Source: JBBSIG01 sp038232215
GTDB lineage: Bacteria; Actinomycetota; Thermoleophilia; Gaiellales; Gaiellaceae
Direction: 5' to 3'
DNA length: 13,169 nucleotides
Assembly: GCA_038232215.1 (NCBI GenBank)
Contig: JBBSIG010000057.1
Coordinates: 1 to 13,169, forward strand
Positions 1-6,837 of this stretch are shown piece after piece. The notes below the pieces were generated by a model, which saw only the letters and a list, made by a program, of their open reading frames with translations, made no database searches and was not told the DNA's origin. The position numbers and the translations under genes were made by a program. Positions within the stretch are counted from its first letter, which is position 1. Every line of letters begins with the position of its first letter.

Positions 1-1325
1 ACGAACTCCGTCAGACCGGCCTCGTCCACGACGTCGGGCCCCGGAACGACCTCGCGCTCGCGCCAGGGCGCGAACGCCTGCGCGGCGCCGATCTCGCGGG
101 TGAGCTCGATGCCCCGGATCAGCCCGGCGACGTCGGCGTCCGCGGCCAGGTGCCTCGGATTGATGAGCGGCGGGTCGACCGGGGAGTCCGAGCGGAGCCG
201 GATCCAGCCCCGACTCTCGGGGCGAACGATCCCGGGGATGATCGTGTAGCAGTCGTCCGGTGCCTCGTAGCCCTCGGCGAAGAGCTTCTCCTTGGCGAAC
301 GAGATCTCGATGTCGCAGGTCGGGCGCCGGGGGTCGGAGCGCGCGAAGACGCAGTTCTCGGTGATGGCCGTGTAGAGCGGCGGTACCGGCTGCCGCGCCG
401 CGTAGACGACCCCGATCAGCATGTGGTCGACGAGGTTCCGGCCGACGCCGGGCAGGTCGTGCACGACCGGGACGCCCACGTCCGCGAGCTCGTCCGCCGG
501 GCCGATCCCCGAGAGCAGCAGCAGCTTCGGCGAGTCCACGGCACCGGCGCAGAGGACGACCTCCGCCTCGGCGCGCACGGTCTCCAGGTGCCCCTCCCGG
601 AGGTACTGCACCTCGCGAACGACTCCGGGCGGCTCGACGGCGAGGCGCGTCGCCTGGGCGTCGGTCAGCACGGTGAGGTTGGGCCGGTCGAGCACCCGCC
701 TGAGGAACGCCTCGGCCGCGCTCTGGCGACGTCTCTGGTAGATGGTCGACTGGTTCCAGCCGACTCCCTCCAGGGAGCCGTCGTTCAGATCGGGGTTGAA
801 CGGGTGACCGACCTCGCGGCACGCCTCGTTGAAGACCTCTGCGAGCGGATTGTGCTCCTCGAGGATGGCCGGCCGGAGGGGCCCGCCTCCCACGGCCTTC
901 CCCTCGAGGCGCTCGAACGCGCCCCGCACGCTCTCCCAGTCCCAGCCCAGGTTGCCTGCGTATGCCCAGGCATCGTAGTCCTCGCGGCAGCCGCGGAGGT
1001 AGACCATCCCGTTCAGGCTGCTGGTGCCGCCCAGCACCTTTCCCCGCGGCCAGCTGTGGATCCGCCAAGCCGTGTGCTCCTGCGGAACCGTGCGGTAGCC
1101 CCAGTCGACATCGGTGTTCCAGAGCGAGAAGTAGACGTCCGGGTTGTGGATCTCGGGCCGGCTGTCGTCGCCGCCCGCTTCGAGCAGAAGGACGGAGACG
1201 CCGGGCTCGTCGGTGAGCCGGCGTGCGAGCGCGCAGCCCGCCGAGCCGGCGCCGACGACCACGTAGTCGAAGCGTGCGGGCGGGGAGCGCCGCCCCCCGC
1301 CCGCCTCGATCCGGTCGCCGCTCAG
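1..1325 (-). CDS. GMC family FAD-dependent oxidoreductase (choline dehydrogenase-like), 3' end beyond window
   Basis: A glucose-methanol-choline family flavoenzyme, oxidising an alcohol group of a sugar, polyol or similar substrate with bound FAD. Visible from the N-terminus: the dinucleotide motif GAGSAG (residues 25-30 from a CTG at 1325), GMC signature 1 (PRGKVLGGTSSLN, residues 93-105) and GMC signature 2 (GAVDSPKLLLLSGIG, residues 261-275). About 441 codons are in the window; the family is usually 500-550 residues, so the C-terminus with the catalytic His and His/Asn is outside. The 5' end is unresolved: between the SBP1 stop and the FDYVVVGAG strand there is no ATG, GTG or TTG in frame. 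The choices are a CTG overlapping the SBP1 stop (1325) or a GTG at 1262 that would cut into the first beta strand. No clear ribosome binding site precedes either. It overlaps or abuts SBP1, so co-transcription is likely. Family call secure; substrate unknown. Confidence 0.92.
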   Translation of the reverse strand, partial: MSGDRIEAGGGRRSPPARFDYVVVGAGSAGCALARRLTDEPGVSVLLLEAGGDDSRPEIHNPDVYFSLWNTDVDWGYRTVPQEHTAWRIHSWPRGKVLGGTSSLNGMVYLRGCREDYDAWAYAGNLGWDWESVRGAFERLEGKAVGGGPLRPAILEEHNPLAEVFNEACREVGHPFNPDLNDGSLEGVGWNQSTIYQRRRQSAAEAFLRRVLDRPNLTVLTDAQATRLAVEPPGVVREVQYLREGHLETVRAEAEVVLCAGAVDSPKLLLLSGIGPADELADVGVPVVHDLPGVGRNLVDHMLIGVVYAARQPVPPLYTAITENCVFARSDPRRPTCDIEISFAKEKLFAEGYEAPDDCYTIIPGIVRPESRGWIRLRSDSPVDPPLINPRHLAADADVAGLIRGIELTREIGAAQAFAPWREREVVPGPDVVDEAGLTEF

Positions 1326-2344
1326 CAGCTCAGCTTGTAGTACTTGCCGATGTTCTGGCTGTTCACGGCCACGAGCGGCACGAAGAGAGACTTCGGCACC
1401 TTCTGTCCCTTGACCGCCTTGATCAGGTACGGAATGCCGACCCAGCCGTACTTCTCGGGGAAGATCGCGGTCGCGGCGACCCAGTTCGGGTTCGTCTTGA
1501 TGCCGCAGCGCGACGTCTTGTCGGCGACGCCGAGCGAGGCCGCCCAGAGGTCCTTCGGCCGCCCGGCCGCCTTCGCGGCGGCGAAGGCGCCCTCGATGCC
1601 CTCGTCGTCGATGGAGACGACGATGATCCGGTGCTTGCTCGGCAGGACGGTGAGGACGTCGGCCATCTTCGTACGTCCCTGCTCGGCGGAGGCGTCGAAG
1701 CCGACCTTGCGCAGGTTGTGGACCTTGCCGCACACGGTCGCGAAGCCCTTGCGGTAGCCGCCGAGGCGAAGGTCGTTGACGGCCCCGATCTCGGGCTCCT
1801 CGAGCGAGACCCACTCGTCGTACTTGCAGTTGAACTTCTTCTTGAAGAACTGGCCGAGCGCCTTGCCGGCGACGAAGCCGCCGTACGCGTTGTCGACGCC
1901 CATGAACGCCACCTGGCACGGCTTCTGCGGAATGTCGATGGCGAAGACGGGCACCTTCGGGCCGGCCGCGCAGATGGCCGGAGCCGCCTTGGCGTCGTGC
2001 TGGAAGTTCAGGATCCCCTGTACGCCCTGCGACTTGAAGTTGCGCATGCACTCGAGCGCCTTCTGGTTGTCGCCCGCCGAGTCGCAGAAGACGAGCGTCG
2101 CTCCAGCGCGCTTCGCCTGCTTGCGGATGCCCTCGGAGATCACGTGGACGATCGGAACGGCTTCCTTGTTCGACAGGTAGCCGAGCTTCAGGCCCTTGCC
2201 GCTCCCCGGCACGGCCTGCTTCTGCTCGGCCACGTTCGGCTGGGGGGAGTCGGCGAGCACCGCCGCGCCCACGGCGGCGGCCCCGACGACGGCTGCTGCT
2301 GCGACCGCACCCGCGGTCCAGGTCAATCGCCTACGGAAGAACAT
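1322..2344 (-). CDS. Sugar ABC transporter substrate-binding protein (periplasmic-binding protein type 1, RbsB-like), SBP1
   Basis: Extracytoplasmic sugar-binding protein of an Rbs-like ABC importer, 340 residues. The start at 2344 (MFFRRRLTW) is chosen because GAGAGG stands 6 nt upstream and a Sec-type N-terminus follows directly: RRR, then an Ala/Val-rich hydrophobic stretch (residues 11-31). An in-frame ATG at 2437 would put 31 non-hydrophobic residues before it. There is no lipobox Cys, so the protein is either cleaved and secreted or held by its N-terminal helix. The body starts at about residue 46 (PGSGKGLKLGY). Type 1 fold landmarks are LVFCDSAGD (84-92), VFAIDIPQ (133-140) and IIVVSIDDEGIEGAFAAAKAAG (from residue 240). 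It closely resembles SBP2 at 8940-9959 over the full length, including eight aligned cysteines (87, 99, 125, 143, 173, 205, 280, 340). Its gene sits between the isomerase and the GMC enzyme with no ATPase or permease beside it, so it probably uses the translocator encoded at 10026-12573. Confidence 0.93.
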   Translation of the reverse strand: MFFRRRLTWTAGAVAAAAVVGAAAVGAAVLADSPQPNVAEQKQAVPGSGKGLKLGYLSNKEAVPIVHVISEGIRKQAKRAGATLVFCDSAGDNQKALECMRNFKSQGVQGILNFQHDAKAAPAICAAGPKVPVFAIDIPQKPCQVAFMGVDNAYGGFVAGKALGQFFKKKFNCKYDEWVSLEEPEIGAVNDLRLGGYRKGFATVCGKVHNLRKVGFDASAEQGRTKMADVLTVLPSKHRIIVVSIDDEGIEGAFAAAKAAGRPKDLWAASLGVADKTSRCGIKTNPNWVAATAIFPEKYGWVGIPYLIKAVKGQKVPKSLFVPLVAVNSQNIGKYYKLSC

Positions 2345-2357
2345 CGAGCACCTCTCA

Positions 2358-2379
2358 GTTCGCGGGGGCCCCGGCGAAC
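2358..2379 (-). other. Imperfect GC-rich palindrome in the SBP1 leader
   Basis: A 22-bp palindrome matching its reverse complement at 20 of 22 positions: arms GTTCGC and GCGAAC around a GGGGCCCC core, with one G-G mismatch on each side. It lies between the LacI-type site at 2398-2408 and the ribosome binding site at 2350-2355, so the SBP1 transcript would carry it in the leader. It could stabilise the 5' end, act in processing, or lower read-through from the isomerase gene. No T-run follows, so a factor-independent terminator is not indicated. Confidence 0.45.
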
Positions 2380-2396
2380 CGGACGGCCGATGGCTG

Positions 2397-2408
2397 TAAT
2401 CGATACCA
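2397..2408. promoter_or_regulatory. Putative LacI-family operator upstream of SBP1
   Basis: The 11-mer AATCGATACCA (2398-2408) is identical to the one at 3809-3819, in the other regulatory gap of this locus. It has the central CG typical of LacI-family sites, and with the T at 2397 it matches 11 of 12 positions of the palindromic site at 3808-3819 over GNAATCGATACC. It lies in the 96-nt gap between the isomerase stop and SBP1, about 55 nt upstream of the SBP1 start, which implies an internal promoter. A TTGACT hexamer on the minus strand (2437-2432) precedes it, but I find no good -10 element at the right distance. Confidence 0.55.
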
Positions 2409-2440
2409 GCCTCCTTCATCACGGCTCGGAAAGTCAAGTC

Positions 2441-3781
2441 TCACACTCGTACGACGTCGATCCCGAGGAAGCGCGCGACCGTCTCGACACCCCCCGCGAG
2501 CAGGCCTCTCGCGAGCGCCGAGTGGTGATTGGCTCCTGCCCTGCACCAGCTGCTCCAGGCCTCGAGCGCCGGACTCGTGTGGAAGCGGAAGGCCCCGTTC
2601 GCGGTGCCGACGCCGGGCCAGGCTCGGCCCGTCAGCTCGCCCTCGGCCGCGATCAGCCGGTACCCGGAGGCGAGCTCGGCGAAGCCGACGAGCGTCGCCG
2701 GGCCGGGGGCCGCCGCGAAGCACGCGCACGCGCCGCGGCGCTCGTCGCGGGCGAACCAGCCGTTCTCGATCAGCCGCGGGCGCGCCGCGGGCACGAGCGC
2801 GAGATCGTGCTCGCCCGAGCTCGCGACGACGAGCTCTCCGGTCTCGTGGTCGAGGAGCTCGAGCTCGTGGTACTGCGCGGAGCCGCCCAGCAGCTTCGCG
2901 GTGAGCATGGCGACGGCCGTCAGCACGTCGCCCACGCACGTCCACGGCACGCCGCGCGAGGTCAGCCGCCCGAGCCCGAAACAGGGGGCGATCCCGATCT
3001 CGGCGCCGAGGCGGATCTCCGGCACGTGGCAGTTCAGCGCGCCAGCGTCGAGCCGGTGGCGCGCCACCAGGTCTTCCAGTGCGCACGCGGCCCGGAGCGA
3101 GCGCTCGAGCCCGTCACCTTCCACCTCGACCTCGTACAGCTCCCGCGTCTCCTGCTCCAGGGCGCGAACCCGCGCAGGCTCCACGGCCCGGTAGAGGTCA
3201 CGCACCTCCCCGGGCTCGACCGGCACGAGCTCGATCCCCGTCTCGACCCGGAGGCGCTCGTCGTCCGCGTCGACGCAGAGGTAGCCCGCCAGCGGACGGC
3301 CGACCCTGCCGATCCGCGCCCGTCCGAGGCGCGCGGCGGTCGCCGCGGCGCGCAGGGCCTCGTCGACGGCGCGCACGGTCGCGGTGTCCTCGAGCGCACC
3401 GGCGACGAGCTGGAACGGGCGGCCCTCGCGTACGAGCACGCTCGTCAGCATCGGAGTGCCGACCGTCGCTCCCGCGCTCGTGATGCCGCCGTGGTCGAGC
3501 GTGTCGGGCACTCGCCCGCCGGAAGTCAGCGCCCAGACGACGAGCGGCTGCGGGCCGAGCCGGTCGAGCGTCGCCGCCGGAGGAGTCGCCATCGTCTGGA
3601 GCACGAGGGTCGCCTCCGCCTCGGGCTCCTCGACGACGTCCGCGTCGAGTGCCTCTGCCGCCCGCCCCGCGAGCGCGTCGCGATCGGCGCGCAGATCGTA
3701 GGGCACGGAGGCCTCCCAGAAGTCCCAATAGGGAGCCACGAGCGTGATTCTCGGCCGCTCGGGCGCCCCCTCGGCAGGCAT
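2441..3781 (-). CDS. L-fucose/L-arabinose isomerase superfamily protein
   Basis: A cytoplasmic sugar isomerase of the FucI/AraA superfamily, 446 residues, expected to interconvert an aldose and a ketose with a divalent metal. Features: an N-terminal alpha/beta half (RITLVAPYWDFWE, residues 11-23); a conserved core with VPE (253-255), EIGIAPC (261-267) and TCVGDVLTA (281-289), where E255 and D285 fit the family's acidic metal ligands; and a C-terminal NHH (418-420) near the end, as in FucI-like proteins. The start is ATG at 3781; AAGGGG lies 12 nt upstream, rather far. A GTG at 3820 would give 13 more residues but overlaps the operator and promoter region. A minus-strand TACGAT (3793-3788) ends 6 nt before the ATG, a spacing that would suit a leaderless transcript, though no good -35 is seen. 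It is divergent from the epimerase gene at 3855. Substrate unknown. Confidence 0.82.
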   Translation of the reverse strand: MPAEGAPERPRITLVAPYWDFWEASVPYDLRADRDALAGRAAEALDADVVEEPEAEATLVLQTMATPPAATLDRLGPQPLVVWALTSGGRVPDTLDHGGITSAGATVGTPMLTSVLVREGRPFQLVAGALEDTATVRAVDEALRAAATAARLGRARIGRVGRPLAGYLCVDADDERLRVETGIELVPVEPGEVRDLYRAVEPARVRALEQETRELYEVEVEGDGLERSLRAACALEDLVARHRLDAGALNCHVPEIRLGAEIGIAPCFGLGRLTSRGVPWTCVGDVLTAVAMLTAKLLGGSAQYHELELLDHETGELVVASSGEHDLALVPAARPRLIENGWFARDERRGACACFAAAPGPATLVGFAELASGYRLIAAEGELTGRAWPGVGTANGAFRFHTSPALEAWSSWCRAGANHHSALARGLLAGGVETVARFLGIDVVRV

Positions 3782-3797
3782 CGGGCGATCGTACCCC

Positions 3798-3826
3798 TTG
3801 TCAGCCGGAATCGATACCACTAGCGT
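3798..3826 (+). promoter_or_regulatory. Sigma70-like promoter of the epimerase operon
   Basis: TTGTCA (3798-3803), a 17-nt spacer, then TAGCGT (3821-3826). Transcription would start near 3833, leaving a leader of about 22 nt before the ATG at 3855, with GGAGGA at 3843-3848. The spacer contains the LacI-type site at 3808-3819, so a bound repressor would block polymerase directly. The regulator is the third gene of this operon, so it would control itself. Confidence 0.65.
3808..3819. promoter_or_regulatory. Putative LacI-family operator in the divergent isomerase/epimerase region
   Basis: GGAATCGATACC equals its own reverse complement at 10 of 12 positions and has the central CG step into which the LacI hinge helices insert. 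It lies exactly between the -35 and -10 of the plus-strand promoter and about 27 nt upstream of the isomerase start, so one site could control both directions. It matches the site at 2397-2408 in 11 of 12 positions and the core of the site at 8877-8892 in 9 of 12. Confidence 0.65.
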
Positions 3827-3854
3827 ACGCAGTCAGCCCACCGGAGGAGACTCG

Positions 3855-4700
3855 ATGAAGCTCGCGTGCGCCGATTTCACGTTCCCCCTGCTGCAGCACG
3901 AGCAGGCGCTGGAGCTGATTCGCATGCTCGACCTCGAGGGCGTCGATCTCGCGCTGATGGGAAACCGCTCCCACGTCCGCCCCGAGCAGGTGCGCGAGGA
4001 TCTCGCCGGCTGGACGCGACGGCTCGACGAGCGCCTCCGCTCACGTGGGCTCGAGCTCGCCGACCTCTTCCTCATCCCGTGGACGAGCTTCGAGCGGATG
4101 GCGCCGAATCACCCGGACGCCGGCGAGCGCGAGGACGCGACCGCCCTCTTCCGCGACGCGCTCGAGCTTGCGGTCGGACTCGGCGGCAGAGGCCTGACGC
4201 TCCTGCCCGGGGTCCACTGGCCCGACGAGAGCTGGGAGGACTCGCTGGCTCGGGCGGCAGACGAGCTCGCCTGGAGGGTCGAGGAGGGAAAGGCGGCCGG
4301 CGTCCGGGTCTCGGTGGAGGCGCACGTCGGCTCCGTCGTCGACACCCCTGCGAAGGCTCTGCGACTCGTGGAGCGCTGCCCCGGCCTCGAGCTGACCCTC
4401 GACTACACGCACTTCGTCTTCCAGGGCATCCGCGAGGACGAGATCGAGCCGATGATCGAGCACGCGCGCCACTTCCATGTCCGCGGCGCGCGGGACGGCA
4501 GCCTGCAGACGACGGTGCGCGACAACACGATCGACTACGGGAGGGTGGTGGACAGGATGCGCGAGACGGGCTACGACGGCTTCCTCGGGATCGAGTACGT
4601 CTGGACTCCCGGCGAGGGTGCTTACGACCTCACCAACACGGACAACGTCTCGGAGACGATCCTCCTCCGCGACCTGCTCCGTGAGAAGCTCGCGGCATGA
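3855..4700 (+). CDS. Sugar phosphate isomerase/epimerase family (xylose isomerase-like TIM barrel)
   Basis: A 281-residue single-domain TIM barrel of the AP-endonuclease-2 / xylose-isomerase-like superfamily, a group of metal-dependent sugar isomerases, epimerases and related enzymes. The expected metal quartet is visible: E155 (VSVEAH), D183 (LDYTHF), H208 (HFHVR) and E247 (LGIEY). H186 follows the second ligand as is common. Start: ATG at 3855 with GGAGGA 6 nt upstream, a strong ribosome binding site. The stop overlaps the next gene by 4 nt (ATGA at 4697-4700), so translation is probably coupled. It is the first gene of an operon that also encodes an unknown protein, the LacI regulator and a dehydratase. 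The exact reaction cannot be read from the sequence: epimerisation, aldose-ketose isomerisation or dehydration are all known in this superfamily. Confidence 0.88.
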   Translation: MKLACADFTFPLLQHEQALELIRMLDLEGVDLALMGNRSHVRPEQVREDLAGWTRRLDERLRSRGLELADLFLIPWTSFERMAPNHPDAGEREDATALFRDALELAVGLGGRGLTLLPGVHWPDESWEDSLARAADELAWRVEEGKAAGVRVSVEAHVGSVVDTPAKALRLVERCPGLELTLDYTHFVFQGIREDEIEPMIEHARHFHVRGARDGSLQTTVRDNTIDYGRVVDRMRETGYDGFLGIEYVWTPGEGAYDLTNTDNVSETILLRDLLREKLAA

Positions 4701-5809
4701 CGGAGACCCGGACGGCGTTCTCCGACGCGCTCGGGCGGCGCGTGCGGATGGGAAGCTGGGAAGACCAGAAGATCTCGACCTATCGCAAGATCCGCGAGGC
4801 GATCGGCGAGGGGCGCTTCGACGAGGCCGCTCACCTGGCCAACTACTTCGTCGACGAGGCCAGCGTCTGCTTCGGGATCTACCGCCAGTGGATCCCCGAC
4901 CTGAACGCCTTCCTCGCCGCGAACGGCGTGCCGCAGGAGGAGATCGACGCCGCCAACGCCGCGATCGTCGCCAAGCTCGACCTGCCGGACGGCACCCCGT
5001 TCCAGCCGCGGCGCCAGTGGGAGCGGCTGCGGACACAGGTCGAGGAGCTCGTCGCCTACGCGCACCGCGAGCAGGCCGAGGAGGCGCTCGCGAAGCTCGA
5101 CGAGCTGAAGGAGACCTGGCGGCAGACGCACGATCGCGACGTCGACCACACGTACGGACTGATGAGCGAGATCGTCGCGCAGCTCGGCGAGGGCTCGCTC
5201 GGCGCGATGTGGGACACCGTCCTGCTGCCGCTCTTCGCGTGGCGCTACGCGAAGTTCGACGTCGACAAGTACCCGTGGGACGAGGGGCTCGAGACGCTGA
5301 TGCTCGTCGCGTGCGAGGCGATGCGCGGACATCTCGTGGGTCCCGAGCGGACCGGCGACTTCGAGCTCTTCGAGACCGACGATCGGTACGTCCTGCGTTT
5401 CGACCCCTGCGGCTCGGGCGGCCGGACGCTCCGCGGCGACACGATCGAGGGCACGCCGCCCCGCATGGAACCGCCCTATGACTGGACGGTGTCCGAGGAG
5501 GAGCACTCGTGGAACCACTTCACGAAGGGCGTGTGCCACTACTGCACGCACTGCATCCGCCTGATGGAGGAGCTGCCGATCGACCGCTTCGGCTATCCCG
5601 TCCGCACCGTCGACCCCCCGATCTACGGCGCCCTCGACGAGGAGGGCAAACCCATGAAGTGCCAGTGGGAGATGTTCAAGGACCCCACCGCGGTCCCCGA
5701 GGAGTACTACACGCGCGTCGGGCGGACGAAGCCCGAGCGCTTCGGCTCGAGTGCCCACGGAGGAGCGGAGCTCCCCGCCGCCAACGTCGGCCTGCCGGGG
5801 GCCGGATGA
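4697..5809 (+). CDS. Uncharacterised 370-residue protein with a CxxCxxC motif
   Basis: I do not recognise the family. It is a soluble, acidic protein with no signal peptide or membrane segment. Residues 20-180 look mostly helical (for example 105-145, charged and Leu/Glu rich). Residues 220-245 seem to form beta strands ending in RFDPCGSGGR (234-243). Residues 270-290 hold a His/Cys cluster: H270, H274, C280, H281, C283, H285 and C286, giving CHYCTHC at 280-286. Further cysteines are C58, C206, C238 and C322. This pattern suggests bound zinc or an iron-sulfur cluster, but that is inference. The last 20 or so residues are Gly/Ala/Pro rich. The gene overlaps its upstream neighbour by ATGA (4697-4700) and the lacI-type gene by ATGA (5806-5809), so it is an integral member of the operon. 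Possible roles are a metal-dependent lyase or hydrolase of the pathway, or a redox partner. Confidence 0.85.
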   Translation: MTETRTAFSDALGRRVRMGSWEDQKISTYRKIREAIGEGRFDEAAHLANYFVDEASVCFGIYRQWIPDLNAFLAANGVPQEEIDAANAAIVAKLDLPDGTPFQPRRQWERLRTQVEELVAYAHREQAEEALAKLDELKETWRQTHDRDVDHTYGLMSEIVAQLGEGSLGAMWDTVLLPLFAWRYAKFDVDKYPWDEGLETLMLVACEAMRGHLVGPERTGDFELFETDDRYVLRFDPCGSGGRTLRGDTIEGTPPRMEPPYDWTVSEEEHSWNHFTKGVCHYCTHCIRLMEELPIDRFGYPVRTVDPPIYGALDEEGKPMKCQWEMFKDPTAVPEEYYTRVGRTKPERFGSSAHGGAELPAANVGLPGAG

Positions 5810-6837
5810 GCGCCAGCTCGACCGAGCTGCGGCGCGGCCGCTCGAACATGCGCGAGGTGGCCGAGCTGGCGGGGGTCGCGATGTCCTCGGTCTCGCGCGT
5901 CCTCTCCGGTCACCCCGACGTGAGCCCGCTCATGCGCGAGCGCGTGCTCGCCGCGGTGGAGGAGCTCGGCTACCGCCCCGACATGCTCGCCCAGAGTCTG
6001 CGCCGGCGCGAGACGATGTCCGTCGGCTTCGTCGTCGGCGACATCTCGAACTCGCTCTTCGCCGAGATCCTGAAGGGCGCGGAGACGACTCTGCGCGAGG
6101 CCGGCTACTCGATGCTCTTCTCCGACTCGGGCGGCGATCCAGAGCTCGACCTGGCACACGTGCGCCTGTTCGAGCAGCGGCGCGCGGACGGGCTGATCCT
6201 CTCGCTCGTCCGCGAGGGCCAGCCGGCGACCGTCCAGCACCTGGAGCGAATCGAGACGCCGATCGTCGTGCTCGACCGCGAGCTGCCGGAGGCAGCGGGG
6301 GCGAGCCGGGTTCTGTCCGACCACCGTGCCGGCATGAGCGCGGCCGTGCGCCACCTGCTCGCGCTCGGGCACCGGCGCATCGGCCTGATCGTCGGACAGC
6401 CCGTGCGCCCGGCCGTGGAGCGGCGCCGGGCGCTCGAGCAGGTGTTCGCCGAGCAGGGGCTGGCGCCGACCTACGACGTGCGCGAGGGCACCTTCTCGGC
6501 CGAGCACGGCGCGCGCGCGACCGCCGCGCTGCTCGACGCCCCCGAGCCGCCGACGGCGCTCATCGCCGGCGGCAACCAGCTGATGATCGGCTCGCTGCAG
6601 GTCCTGCGCGAGCGCGGAATCGCACTCGGTCGCGAGCTCTCCTTCGTCGGCTGCGACGACATCGCGATCACCGAGCTCTTCCAGCCTCCGATCGCGGTCG
6701 TCCGACGCGACAACGAGCTGCTCGGGCGCAGGGCCGCGGAGCTGCTCCTGCGCCGCATGCGCGGCGAGCAGGAGCCCGTGGTGGAGCTCCTGCCGACCGA
6801 GTTCGTGCCCCGGGCGAGCTGCGGGCAGGCGCCGTGA
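5806..6837 (+). CDS. LacI-family transcriptional regulator
   Basis: A sugar-responsive repressor of 343 residues. The N-terminal helix-turn-helix begins at NMREVAELAGVAMSSVSRVL (14-33), followed by LSGHPDVSPLMRERV and the hinge-helix region YRPDMLAQSLRRRET (56-70). The C-terminal part is the periplasmic-binding-protein-like effector domain, starting at SVGFVVGDISNSLFAEILKG (72-91) and including GCDDIAITELFQPPIAVVRRD near the end. ATG at 5806 overlaps the previous stop by 4 nt; an internal ATG (residue 15) would remove only the non-conserved leader. The stop overlaps the following GTG start by 4 nt. The likely targets are the three related sites at 2397-2408, 3808-3819 and 8877-8892, which would make it the local regulator and autoregulated. 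The effector is presumably the imported sugar or an intermediate. Confidence 0.95.
   Translation: MSASSTELRRGRSNMREVAELAGVAMSSVSRVLSGHPDVSPLMRERVLAAVEELGYRPDMLAQSLRRRETMSVGFVVGDISNSLFAEILKGAETTLREAGYSMLFSDSGGDPELDLAHVRLFEQRRADGLILSLVREGQPATVQHLERIETPIVVLDRELPEAAGASRVLSDHRAGMSAAVRHLLALGHRRIGLIVGQPVRPAVERRRALEQVFAEQGLAPTYDVREGTFSAEHGARATAALLDAPEPPTALIAGGNQLMIGSLQVLRERGIALGRELSFVGCDDIAITELFQPPIAVVRRDNELLGRRAAELLLRRMRGEQEPVVELLPTEFVPRASCGQAP

Noticed and set aside
150..1340. 396-codon plus-strand open frame
   Set aside because: It is the antisense of the GMC oxidoreductase, whose FAD motif and both GMC signatures are clear on the minus strand.
2345..2437. Earlier ATG start for SBP1 at 2437
   Set aside because: It would put a non-conserved leader before the Sec signal and cross the operator-like site; the ATG at 2344 has a good ribosome binding site.
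2409..2437. Promoter from the TTGACT hexamer (2437-2432, minus) for SBP1
   Set aside because: At 16-18 nt spacing the -10 position reads about GGAGGC, which is not acceptable. The gap may still hold a promoter I cannot define.
1223..3823. Very long plus-strand open frame (866 codons) opposite the isomerase and SBP1
   Set aside because: Its translation is Arg/Ala/Asp-rich without domains, and it lies antisense to two genes with clear families. Long shadow frames are expected at this GC content.
3823..3830. GCGTACGC palindrome as a regulator site
   Set aside because: Only 8 bp, of a kind expected often by chance at this GC content, and not repeated in the other regulatory gaps.
5751..6833. 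Upstream extension of the dehydratase frame to 5751
   Set aside because: This part runs through the LacI gene in another frame and encodes Arg-rich low-complexity sequence. The GTG at 6834 gives the normal enolase-superfamily N-terminus.
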